Shown: positions 1 through 5,367 of the stretch, piece by piece
Numbering within the stretch: the stretch's first letter is position 1
How the letters are laid out: each line of letters opens with the position of its first letter
DNA from: Pseudomonadota bacterium
Lineage (GTDB): Bacteria > Pseudomonadota > Gammaproteobacteria > Burkholderiales > Burkholderiaceae_B
Reading direction: 5' to 3'
DNA length: 6,360 nucleotides
Assembly: GCA_023388835.1 (NCBI GenBank)
Contig: JAEWFK010000136.1
Coordinates: forward strand, 1-6,360
Translations under genes and position numbers: made by a program
The notes under the pieces: model-generated
Told to the model about the DNA's origin: nothing
Database searches by the model: none
Seen by the model: only the letters and a program-made list of their open reading frames with translations

Positions 1-383
1 GCGGGCCGGGCGTCAGGGAACTGTTGCAACAGAGCGAGTATGGTCTTGGCTGCCTGACCCAGCGTGGTGGGCGCGGAAGCCGTGTAAGCCGTCATGGGCG
101 CATTGCGCGCCGCCAGCAGCTTGGCTATTTCCGGGTCGTTGCGCGCCAGAGCCGCCAGCCCCCCCTGACGCCCGCCCTGATCTTGAGCGCGTCGCGCGGC
201 TTCCGATTCTTTAGGCGGCGGATTCTTGACGGGATCCAGCTTGTCCGCCTGGCCCGGCTGCGAGACGGCGTCCGGACGCGCGCCCGTGGCGATATTGGCT
301 TGCTGGGAAACCGTTACGCCCAGCGCGCCTTCGACACGCTGCACCATCAGGGTGCCCAGCGGCGACGGCCCGCTTACGCTCAT
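1..383 (-). CDS. fliK: FliK-like flagellar hook-length control protein, N-terminal part (3' end outside window)
   Basis: The minus-strand frame opens with ATG at 383 and stays open to the window edge, giving about 127 N-terminal residues starting MSVSGPSPLGTLMVQRVEGA. The visible part is rich in Ala, Gln, Pro and Gly with no membrane segment or signal peptide. A low-complexity N-terminus of this kind is usual for FliK, the secreted ruler that sets hook length and switches export to filament substrates; the conserved C-terminal domain would lie outside the window. A Shine-Dalgarno GAGG (392-395) overlaps the fliT stop codon, leaving 8 nt to the ATG and a 10-nt intergenic gap, so it belongs to the fliD-fliS-fliT operon. 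The FliK call rests mainly on this position and on a remembered resemblance to Bordetella/Achromobacter proteins. It could be another flagellar accessory protein. Confidence 0.6.
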   Translation of the reverse strand, partial: MSVSGPSPLGTLMVQRVEGALGVTVSQQANIATGARPDAVSQPGQADKLDPVKNPPPKESEAARRAQDQGGRQGGLAALARNDPEIAKLLAARNAPMTAYTASAPTTLGQAAKTILALLQQFPDARP

Positions 384-393
384 GGGTCGGACC

Positions 394-720
394 TCAGGCC
401 AGCGTGCCTGAATAGGTACGCAGCACGCGGTGTTGGCGCTTCACGTTGCCCAGCAGGCCGGTGAGCCGTTCGAGTTCGGGCGATGCAAGCCGGCGGATAT
501 TGGCGTCGTCGTCGAGAATCTGGGTCAGCAGGCTCTTGCGGGCTTCGCGGTCTTCGAGCGACTTCATATCCAGGCTGCGCAGAGCCTCGACGGCCGTGTG
601 ATATTGCTCGCCCAGTTCAAAAACAGCATCCCAGCGGTTGGCGCGTGCTTCAGCAAGCATGCGCCCCGAAAGGTCTGCAATGGTCTGGTAGCGCGCCAGA
701 AGTTCGGGATTGGAGATCAT
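394..720 (-). CDS. fliT: Flagellar protein FliT, chaperone of the filament cap
   Basis: Predicted 108-residue cytoplasmic protein starting MISNPELLARYQTIADLSGR, which looks fully alpha-helical. FliT binds FliD before export and, in enteric bacteria, also inhibits FlhDC; the second role is not shown here. The length and the helical pattern with conserved Leu/Arg spacing fit the small, poorly conserved FliT family, and the position just after fliS is its classic place. I chose the ATG at 720 because it overlaps the fliS stop codon in an ATGA arrangement (717-720), with an AGG just upstream, implying translational coupling. A longer in-frame start at 774 would add 18 residues lying wholly inside fliS and is unlikely. 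The FliK-like gene follows after 10 nt. Confidence 0.85.
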   Translation of the reverse strand: MISNPELLARYQTIADLSGRMLAEARANRWDAVFELGEQYHTAVEALRSLDMKSLEDREARKSLLTQILDDDANIRRLASPELERLTGLLGNVKRQHRVLRTYSGTLA

Positions 721-1157
721 GAATGAACCTGTAAGCGAGTGGGTTCCGTAGCGGGGTCGCACGCTTCGCGCCATGCGGAGCCGATATCCTTGAGCAATGT
801 TTCAGCCACTGAAAGCTTCTTTTCATCGGCATTCAGATTGGCCAGCATCAAGTTATGCAGTACCAGTTCGTAGGCCGCCACCAGGCTTTGGGCGACTTCC
901 CCGCCCGCTTCAGTATCCACACTGAGCTTCAGGCCGGAATCGACAATGTCGATCGCCTTGGAAATCGCCATGCCGCGTTCCGCGATATTGCCCATCTGCA
1001 AGTGCAGACGAGCCTTGGCGATGGCCGAGAGCGCACCTTCGAAAAGCAGCGTGATCAGCCGCTCGGGCGAAGCGCTGAGGACCTGAGTTTCCAGGCCAAT
1101 GCTGGAATAGGCGTTTGCGGAATGGCGTCTGGCGCCACGGGGCGGAGCGTAAGTCAT
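717..1157 (-). CDS. fliS: Flagellin export chaperone FliS
   Basis: Predicted 146-residue helical protein. FliS binds the disordered C-terminus of flagellin in the cytoplasm, stops early polymerisation and aids export through the flagellar type III apparatus. The family signature is clear: an AYSSIGLETQVLSASPERLI segment (residues 16-35) followed by LLFEGALSAIAKARLHLQ, then a SKAIDIVDSGLKLSVD helix (residues 66-81) and LMLANLNAD near residue 105. The order and spacing match enteric FliS over most of its length. The N-terminus is about a dozen residues longer than in enteric FliS (MTYAPPRGARRHSAN). The gene starts 5 nt after the fliD stop, with a weak AAGAAG ribosome site inside the end of fliD, and ends in a 4-nt overlap with fliT. 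Confidence 0.95.
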   Translation of the reverse strand: MTYAPPRGARRHSANAYSSIGLETQVLSASPERLITLLFEGALSAIAKARLHLQMGNIAERGMAISKAIDIVDSGLKLSVDTEAGGEVAQSLVAAYELVLHNLMLANLNADEKKLSVAETLLKDIGSAWREACDPATEPTRLQVHS

Positions 1158-1162
1158 GATGT

Positions 1163-2632
1163 CTACTTCTTGTCGCTGGTGCTCAGGTTGTTGAGCATGG
1201 CCAGTTGCTGAGTCAGATAGGAACTGATTCCATTCTGTTGCGCCATGAAAGTGTCAAGCTGCACGAACTGGGCGCGGTAAGTTTCCATCTTCTGATCGAT
1301 GCGGGTTTCCATCTGTTCGTACTGGCCTTCCAGCAGTTTCAGAGTGCGCTCGATGCCGTCTTGAGAGCTTTTGATCAGGCCGTCGCTTTTGGTGAAGACC
1401 TCGACCGCTGCGGTCACCCGCTTGCTCAGGCCGGTTTCACCCGCAAAAAGTTGCTCGATGTCCGCACGGTTGTCCTTGAGCGCGGCGTTAAGCTTTTCGT
1501 TGTCGACCGAGAGGTTGCCCGTGGTCGGGTCGGTCTTGATGCCGATGGATGACAGCGTGACCCCGTTCACCGCCATGCCATTGATGGCCTCACGGACCCG
1601 GGACTGGGCGCTGCGGGCAAGGCTGTCGCCTGTGAGCGCGGCGCTGCTCTGGCTATCGACGTCGTAAGCAGTGAGCGTCTTGATCGTGCTCTGCAGCGCG
1701 TTGTAGGCGTTCACGAAGTTCGTGACGGCGGTGGTGGCGACGGTATCGTCGCGGGTAAGCCGCAATGAATCGGGCGAAGCGCCTTCAGCTGACTGCTTGG
1801 CCAGGGTAAGCGTCACGCCTTCAATCGCGTTCTCGATCGTGTTCGATTGCGAGCTGACCTTGATGCCGTTAATGTGGATCTCGGCGTCTTCGGCAACGAC
1901 GATCTCCTTGAGCGCCGTCGACGCTACGGGGGGATCGGCTTCCGGGTCCGCCTCTGTGTAGGTCAGTATGGAGGACAGGTTCGTGACGTCGGCGCCCGAG
2001 CCTTCCGCCGGCTTGACCTCGATGGCAGTCATGCGGTTTTGCGTGCCGGTCTCGTTCGCCGAGATCATCAGGCGGTGCGGTTGGTCGGGGTCGCCGTCGT
2101 TCATCAGCGTGGCGCTCACGCCCAATTTGGAATCGGCGTTGATTGCCTTGACGATGTCTTCGAGCGAGGACTTATTGGCGTCAAGCGAGATCGTGTGCGT
2201 CCTGGGGCCGTCCTCACCGTCTGCCAGGGTGAATGTAATGTCTACCTTGCCGGTGCCGCTTGCGAGGTTCTCGTTCCGCTTGGCGACGCCGTCGCTGGAG
2301 AGCACCTGCGCCTTGGCCAGGTTGCCTACGGAAATCGCGTAGTTTCCGGCAATGGCGCCCGAACCCGCCTTCGCCGTTGCAGTGAAGCTATCGCCTGTTA
2401 CCGATGTCTTCACGGCGTTGTAGGTTTCGCTTTTTCCGAGCGCGGTGGCCGCGGTCGAGACAGTATCCAGGGCCGACTTCAGGGTTCCGTAGGCGGAGAA
2501 GCGCTGCTGTTCCTTGGTGGCGCGGGTCTGCAACGCCGCCAGCGGCGCGTTCTCCGCTTTGCGCAACTGCTCCAGCAAGGTATCGAGCGGCAGGCCTGAA
2601 CCGACGCCGATGGATGAAATGGAAGTGGCCAT
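1163..2632 (-). CDS. fliD: Flagellar filament cap protein FliD (HAP2)
   Basis: Predicted 489-residue secreted protein forming the oligomeric cap at the filament tip that guides flagellin folding. The N-terminal FliD domain (residues about 9-110) has the hallmark GVGSGLPLDTLLEQLRKAEN, followed by GNYAISVGNLAKAQ. A central variable region (about 115-240) contains an acidic stretch of Glu/Asp/Pro around 227-235. The C-terminal domain (about 241-475) includes INGIKV at 255-260 and VNAYNALQSTI at 307-317, and ends in a coiled coil with the terminal pattern YRAQFVQLDTFMAQQ (452-466). No classical signal peptide is present, as expected for flagellar type III export. The start is supported by GGAG about 6-7 nt upstream. 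It lies 105 bp after flaG and 5 nt before fliS. Length is typical. Confidence 0.97.
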   Translation of the reverse strand: MATSISSIGVGSGLPLDTLLEQLRKAENAPLAALQTRATKEQQRFSAYGTLKSALDTVSTAATALGKSETYNAVKTSVTGDSFTATAKAGSGAIAGNYAISVGNLAKAQVLSSDGVAKRNENLASGTGKVDITFTLADGEDGPRTHTISLDANKSSLEDIVKAINADSKLGVSATLMNDGDPDQPHRLMISANETGTQNRMTAIEVKPAEGSGADVTNLSSILTYTEADPEADPPVASTALKEIVVAEDAEIHINGIKVSSQSNTIENAIEGVTLTLAKQSAEGASPDSLRLTRDDTVATTAVTNFVNAYNALQSTIKTLTAYDVDSQSSAALTGDSLARSAQSRVREAINGMAVNGVTLSSIGIKTDPTTGNLSVDNEKLNAALKDNRADIEQLFAGETGLSKRVTAAVEVFTKSDGLIKSSQDGIERTLKLLEGQYEQMETRIDQKMETYRAQFVQLDTFMAQQNGISSYLTQQLAMLNNLSTSDKK

Positions 2633-2637
2633 GGTTT

Positions 2638-2642
2638 GCTCC
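2638..2642 (-). promoter_or_regulatory. Ribosome binding site of fliD
   Basis: The minus strand reads GGAGC five nucleotides upstream of the fliD ATG at 2632. It fixes this start, as no other in-frame start with a comparable site lies nearby. Confidence 0.6.
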
Positions 2643-2737
2643 GTATTCGCGTATTGTGCGCGAAACCTGTGTGTTTCATTTCGGGCGATAGCCCGCCGAT
2701 GCAGCGGTACTTTGCCCGTTTAAAGATAAGGGGGGCG

Positions 2738-3130
2738 CTACGCCTTCACGCTGACGAGCTGGCCCTGGAACTGCGCAATCATCTTCGCCACATGCAGCAC
2801 TTCCTCGCTCGGAATCTGGCGCAGAACGTCGCCTGTTTTCGTGTCGACAACAGACACCACCAGTCGCTGTGTGTCTTCGTCGATCTCGAAACGCATGCCC
2901 GTATCCCAGGCCTGCATGGCGGCATTGATCTCTTCAAATGCCTGGTCCAGCGGCGCCGGGGCGGCGGCTGCATAGGCTGTGCTGCCTTGCTGGGCCGTGG
3001 CGTTGCCGCCATTGCGGCCTGCTGCGGCGCCAGTCACCTGCACTGCCGGCTCGGGTCGAGCGGGCGTGGGCGCGGCACTGATCAACGCCGATTGGGGCGA
3101 CGCCATATTGCTTGAGATAGAATCCACCAT
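2738..3130 (-). CDS. flaG: FlaG family flagellar protein
   Basis: Predicted 130-residue protein. FlaG proteins influence filament length and often sit beside flagellin and fliD; the mechanism is not settled. The first 70 residues are low complexity (Ala, Pro, Gly, Gln). The conserved part is the C-terminal half: an amphipathic LDQAFEEINAAMQAWDTGM helix, then RFEIDEDTQRLVVSVVD and TKTGDVLRQIPSEEVLHVAK, which is the diagnostic FlaG pattern of hydrophobic strands followed by RQIP-EE. The start at 3130 (MVDSISSN) is chosen over one 31 residues upstream because AGGAG lies 7 nt before it and the upstream extension is Arg/Thr/Ser-rich and unlike FlaG. It is the first gene of the late flagellar operon and has a strong FliA-type promoter upstream. 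Confidence 0.9.
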   Translation of the reverse strand: MVDSISSNMASPQSALISAAPTPARPEPAVQVTGAAAGRNGGNATAQQGSTAYAAAAPAPLDQAFEEINAAMQAWDTGMRFEIDEDTQRLVVSVVDTKTGDVLRQIPSEEVLHVAKMIAQFQGQLVSVKA

Positions 3131-3136
3131 CGTTTG

Positions 3137-3142
3137 ACTCCT
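3137..3142 (-). promoter_or_regulatory. Ribosome binding site of flaG
   Basis: The minus strand reads AGGAGT, close to the ideal Shine-Dalgarno sequence, 6 nt before the ATG at 3130. It decides the flaG start against the longer in-frame alternative at 3223. Confidence 0.7.
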
Positions 3143-3202
3143 GGTCGGGCTGCTATTGTTTGTTTTAAACCGGCAGTGTGTATGCGTAGTCCTACTGGAC
3201 CA

Positions 3203-3229
3203 TTTACGGCGGTGTACCGGCATTGTTTA
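3203..3229 (-). promoter_or_regulatory. FliA (sigma-28) promoter driving flaG-fliD-fliS-fliT
   Basis: On the minus strand TAAA (3229-3226) is followed by exactly 15 nt (3225-3211) and then GCCGTAAA (3210-3203). The enteric sigma-28 consensus is TAAA, 15 nt, GCCGATAA, so the -35 core and spacing are perfect and the -10 differs at two adjacent positions. Predicted transcription starts near 3195, giving a leader of about 65 nt before the flaG ATG. It lies in the divergent region shared with fliA, whose product should recognise it. The match is seen directly; activity is inferred. Confidence 0.85.
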
Positions 3230-3262
3230 GGGCGCACCCCGAATTTTTGACGTGTGAACTCC

Positions 3263-3291
3263 GGAACAAGTAAGGAAATGAGACCTATATT
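3263..3291 (+). promoter_or_regulatory. Weak candidate promoter of fliA
   Basis: TATATT (3286-3291) matches the sigma-70 -10 box at five of six positions, and GGAACA (3263-3268) lies exactly 17 nt upstream but matches the -35 box at only three positions. A poor -35 would suit an activator-dependent middle-class flagellar promoter of the FlhDC kind. I could not recognise an FlhDC box. A second -35-like TTGACG at 3247-3252 has no good -10 partner. Confidence 0.3.
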
Positions 3292-3353
3292 CGCGTTCGA
3301 CTGCGGTCGGAATGCGCCACAATGGATGTTGTCGGACTCCGCCTGAAGCACGC

Positions 3354-4070
3354 ATGCCCCAGACTGAAGACGAACTGATCGCTCAATATGCTCCCCTGGT
3401 ACGCCGGCTGGCCCTGCAGCTTGCCGCCCGTCTGCCCGCAAACGTTGAACTCGACGACCTGATGCAGGCCGGCATGATGGGGTTGCTGGACGCCGTGCGC
3501 CGCTACGAAGTCCAGGTCGACGCAAAGTTCGAAACCTATGCCACCACCCGTATACGCGGCGCCATGCTCGACGAGCTGCGCAGCCAGGACTGGCTGTCGC
3601 GTGGCGCCCGCAGCAAGGCGCGGGAGATCGAAGTCGCCGTGCGTAGCGTGCAGCAGCGCGAACTGCGGGCCGCATCCGAACAAGAGATCGCCGACGAACT
3701 CGGCGTTTCACTGGACGACTACTTCTCCATGCTTGATGATGCGGGTGGTGTGCAACTGCTGCATTACGAAGACCTGTCGTCAGACGAAGGGCGCGAAGCC
3801 CTGGAGCGGGTGAGTGCGACGGGTGACGACGAAGTCGCGCAGCATCAGGACAACCCGCTGAACCTGCTGATGTCGCGCAATCTGCATGCGGCGGTCGTTG
3901 GGGCCATCGAAGCTCTGCCGGAGCGCGAGAAGCTGCTGCTGTCGCTCCAGTTCGAGCATGATCTGAACCAGAAGGAAATCGCCGCAGTCATGGGCGTGAC
4001 GGAAGGGCGGATTTCGCAGTTGAGATCCCAGGCGGTGACCAGGATCCGGGCGAAGCTTAAGGGCGGGTGA
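3354..4070 (+). CDS. fliA: RNA polymerase sigma factor FliA (sigma-28)
   Basis: Predicted 238-residue flagellar sigma factor, the usual FliA length, directing RNA polymerase to late flagellar and chemotaxis promoters and normally held inactive by FlgM until the hook is complete. Region 2 spans about residues 12-80: YAPLVRRLALQLAARLPANV, ELDDLMQAG (32-40), then FETYATTRIRGAMLDELRSQ and DW (59-80). Region 3 covers about 85-155, with EIADELGVSLDDY. Region 4 is at about 187-236, with LPEREKLLLSL and the helix-turn-helix NQKEIAAVMGVTEGRISQLRSQ. The ATG at 3354 gives the canonical N-terminus; a start at 3312 would add 14 unrelated residues. The ribosome site is weak (GAAG). It diverges from flaG, and its last 14 bp overlap the end of the convergent glycosylase gene. 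No flgM is in the window. Confidence 0.97.
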   Translation: MPQTEDELIAQYAPLVRRLALQLAARLPANVELDDLMQAGMMGLLDAVRRYEVQVDAKFETYATTRIRGAMLDELRSQDWLSRGARSKAREIEVAVRSVQQRELRAASEQEIADELGVSLDDYFSMLDDAGGVQLLHYEDLSSDEGREALERVSATGDDEVAQHQDNPLNLLMSRNLHAAVVGAIEALPEREKLLLSLQFEHDLNQKEIAAVMGVTEGRISQLRSQAVTRIRAKLKGG

Positions 4071-4695
4071 GGGCTGAGCGCGGCGCGTCCAGCGAGCGCC
4101 AGAGATACCACGATGCCGTGGACGCGTAAGGGCGCCAGGCTTGGCCGGCTTCGGCCAATGTCATCGTCTCTCCGTACAGGCGCTTCACGGCGCGTTTCAG
4201 GCCCGCGTCGCCCAGGGAAAGCACGTCGGGCCGTTTGAGGGCAAAGATCAGGAACATCTCGGCTGTCCAGAGGCCGACTCCCGGAAGCTCGATCAGCGTT
4301 TCGATCACCTCTTCATCGGCCTGCTTGCCTAGCGTTTCAAAGTCCAGCTTTCCTTCTTCGGCCGCCCGTGCAATCTGCACCAGATAGCGGATCTTGGGAG
4401 ACGACAAGCCGGCCGCCCGCAGCCGTTCAGGTTCCGCCGCCAGAATCGCAGACGCCGTAAATGCCGGAATCAACTCTAGCACCCTTTGTTTGATGCTGGA
4501 CGCAGCTTGCGCCGAGATTTGCTGACTCATAATCGAGGTGGCCAGAATCTGAAATGGCGTTCCTTTCCGGCTTGTGAGTCGACATGGGCCGACAGTCTGG
4601 ATAAGCGTGGCCATCACGGGATCCCGCCGTGCAAGATGCTGTTCGGCGGGATCCCGTTTCTCGAGCGAGCTTGCTTCTGGATCAGCGGGTCTCAC
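4057..4695 (-). CDS. DNA-3-methyladenine glycosylase, AlkA/HhH-GPD family
   Basis: Predicted 212-residue base-excision repair enzyme that cleaves alkylated bases such as 3-methyladenine from DNA. The HhH-GPD fold is visible: ILATSIMSQQISAQAA (50-65), the hairpin LPGVGLWTA (137-145), then MFLIFALKRPDVLSLGDAGL with the presumed catalytic Asp at 163, matching the family pattern of a hairpin followed by an Asp about 20 residues on. It lacks the N-terminal domain of E. coli AlkA, like many shorter bacterial homologues. I chose the GTG at 4695 because it overlaps the hemerythrin stop as GTGA and because HLARRDPVMATLI (20-32) fits the family N-terminus. An internal ATG at 4614 is the alternative and would drop 27 residues. 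A 14-bp-arm inverted repeat lies in this start region. The 3' end overlaps fliA by 14 bp. Confidence 0.9.
   Translation of the reverse strand: MRPADPEASSLEKRDPAEQHLARRDPVMATLIQTVGPCRLTSRKGTPFQILATSIMSQQISAQAASSIKQRVLELIPAFTASAILAAEPERLRAAGLSSPKIRYLVQIARAAEEGKLDFETLGKQADEEVIETLIELPGVGLWTAEMFLIFALKRPDVLSLGDAGLKRAVKRLYGETMTLAEAGQAWRPYASTASWYLWRSLDAPRSALTRP
4616..4657. repeat. Perfect inverted repeat, 14-bp arms and 14-nt loop, inside the glycosylase start
   Basis: Arms ACGGGATCCCGCCG (4616-4629) and its exact reverse complement (4644-4657) flank a 14-nt loop. Each arm also contains the 10-bp palindrome CGGGATCCCG, so the arms can fold alone or together. In the glycosylase mRNA the hairpin would sit about 40-80 nt after the GTG start, and the repeat makes the protein carry RDP twice (residues 14-16 and 24-26). 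On the plus strand the hairpin is followed by TTTCT, too short for a convincing terminator. Confidence 0.9.
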
Positions 4696-5189
4696 ATCAT
4701 TTTGGATGTTTTCAATGATTGAGCCAATACCGTTTCTTTGGTTTGCTGCATGGGTTCTTCGAGCTCGCGCAAGTCGAACTCTCCCTTCACCACCTCAGGA
4801 AATAATTCGTCTTCTTCTTCGGTGATGTGGTGATTGGTGTATTCGCCCAGCACCGTGAATTTCGCCTCGTACATCTCATCGTCCGGCGACATTTGCGACA
4901 GCTGGGCGATAAGGTCCTTGGCGCTGGCATGTTCGACGATGGCTTCATTCAGCAGGTCGCCAAATTTTTCGGGGTCGGCATCACGAAGAAAGGGGTAAAA
5001 GTGCTTTTCTTCGATTTCAGCATGCGCGAGCAAGTCCGCACAGGCCTCTAGCACCATTTCCTGTTTTTTATCGGTGTCTTTCTCCGATTCGAACGACTTG
5101 AAAATCTTCTGCACTTTGCGATGATCGTCAATCAGCATGCCCAAAACGCCTTTCTGAGCGTTAGTGAGATGGGATTTGTTCATTGCCAT
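4692..5189 (-). CDS. Hemerythrin HHE cation-binding domain protein
   Basis: Predicted 165-residue cytoplasmic four-helix protein of the hemerythrin family, which binds a di-iron centre and takes part in oxygen or nitric oxide sensing, iron handling or repair of oxidised iron centres; the exact role here is unknown. Likely ligands can be placed: His23 in DDHRKV, His56 and Glu60 in LLAHAEIEEKHF, His63, His87 in VEHASA, and His120/His121 with Glu125 in NHHITEEEDELFPEV. All fit the spacing of single-domain HHE proteins. The start at 5189 has AAGGAG (5198-5203) 8 nt upstream; a second in-frame ATG lies two codons later. Its stop overlaps the glycosylase start as GTGA, so the two are probably translated together. 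Hand counting gives about 52% GC over 4741-5100, below the flanking genes; its Lys- and Glu-rich composition may explain this. Confidence 0.92.
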   Translation of the reverse strand: MAMNKSHLTNAQKGVLGMLIDDHRKVQKIFKSFESEKDTDKKQEMVLEACADLLAHAEIEEKHFYPFLRDADPEKFGDLLNEAIVEHASAKDLIAQLSQMSPDDEMYEAKFTVLGEYTNHHITEEEDELFPEVVKGEFDLRELEEPMQQTKETVLAQSLKTSKMM

Positions 5190-5197
5190 GGCAAGCT

Positions 5198-5203
5198 CTC
5201 CTT
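5198..5203 (-). promoter_or_regulatory. Ribosome binding site of the hemerythrin gene
   Basis: The minus strand reads AAGGAG, an ideal Shine-Dalgarno sequence, 8 nt before the ATG at 5189. The first gene of this two-gene unit is thus expected to be well translated. Confidence 0.7.
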
Positions 5204-5318
5204 ATAAAAGTGGACGTACTGAAAGTGCTGCCATAGCACCCAGCGTGCCCGCTCACGGAGATCATGCGTTCTCTTGCGTCCGGAGCGCGGGGTCAGCAAC
5301 GAGAGGGGCGGTCGCCAT

Positions 5319-5338
5319 CGGACATCAAGGTATGTCCG
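5319..5338. repeat. Perfect 7-bp inverted repeat between toxin and hemerythrin genes
   Basis: CGGACAT (5319-5325) and ATGTCCG (5332-5338) are exact reverse complements separated by 6 nt. The element lies 30 bp past the toxin stop codon and 130 bp before the hemerythrin start. No T-run follows on either strand, so it is not a standard terminator. It could be an operator half-site pair or a transcript-end hairpin. The rest of this 178-bp gap shows only a weak 5-bp hairpin at 5225-5239 and no convincing promoter. Confidence 0.55.
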
Positions 5339-5367
5339 CCTTCTGCTGAGGTTCTGGTCGCTGTACT

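Noticed and set aside
24..464. Open frame of 146 codons on the plus strand at the left edge
   Set aside because: It is opposite the FliK-like gene, which continues the operon with a proper ribosome site; the product is Arg-rich with no family resemblance.
1847..2599. Open frame of 250 codons on the plus strand opposite fliD
   Set aside because: It lies wholly within the well-supported fliD gene. The product is Arg/Gly/Val-rich without a recognisable fold, typical of an antisense frame in GC-rich coding DNA.
2682..2695. Hairpin CGGGC-GATA-GCCCG between flaG and fliD as a terminator
   Set aside because: The stem is only 5 bp and no T-run follows on the minus strand; it would also cut off fliD from its operon.
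2633..2737. Second FliA promoter directly upstream of fliD
   Set aside because: The best alignments (TAAA at about 2722-2719, or CAAAG further down) lack a GCCGATAA-like box at the right spacing, so fliD is probably read from the flaG promoter.
3082..3711. Open frame of 209 codons on the minus strand over fliA and the flaG leader
   Set aside because: The product is extremely Arg-rich and runs opposite the conserved fliA region 2; it is a shadow frame.
5225..5239. Hairpin GTGCT/AGCAC upstream of the hemerythrin start
   Set aside because: A 5-bp stem with only three T residues after it is too weak to call a terminator or riboswitch.
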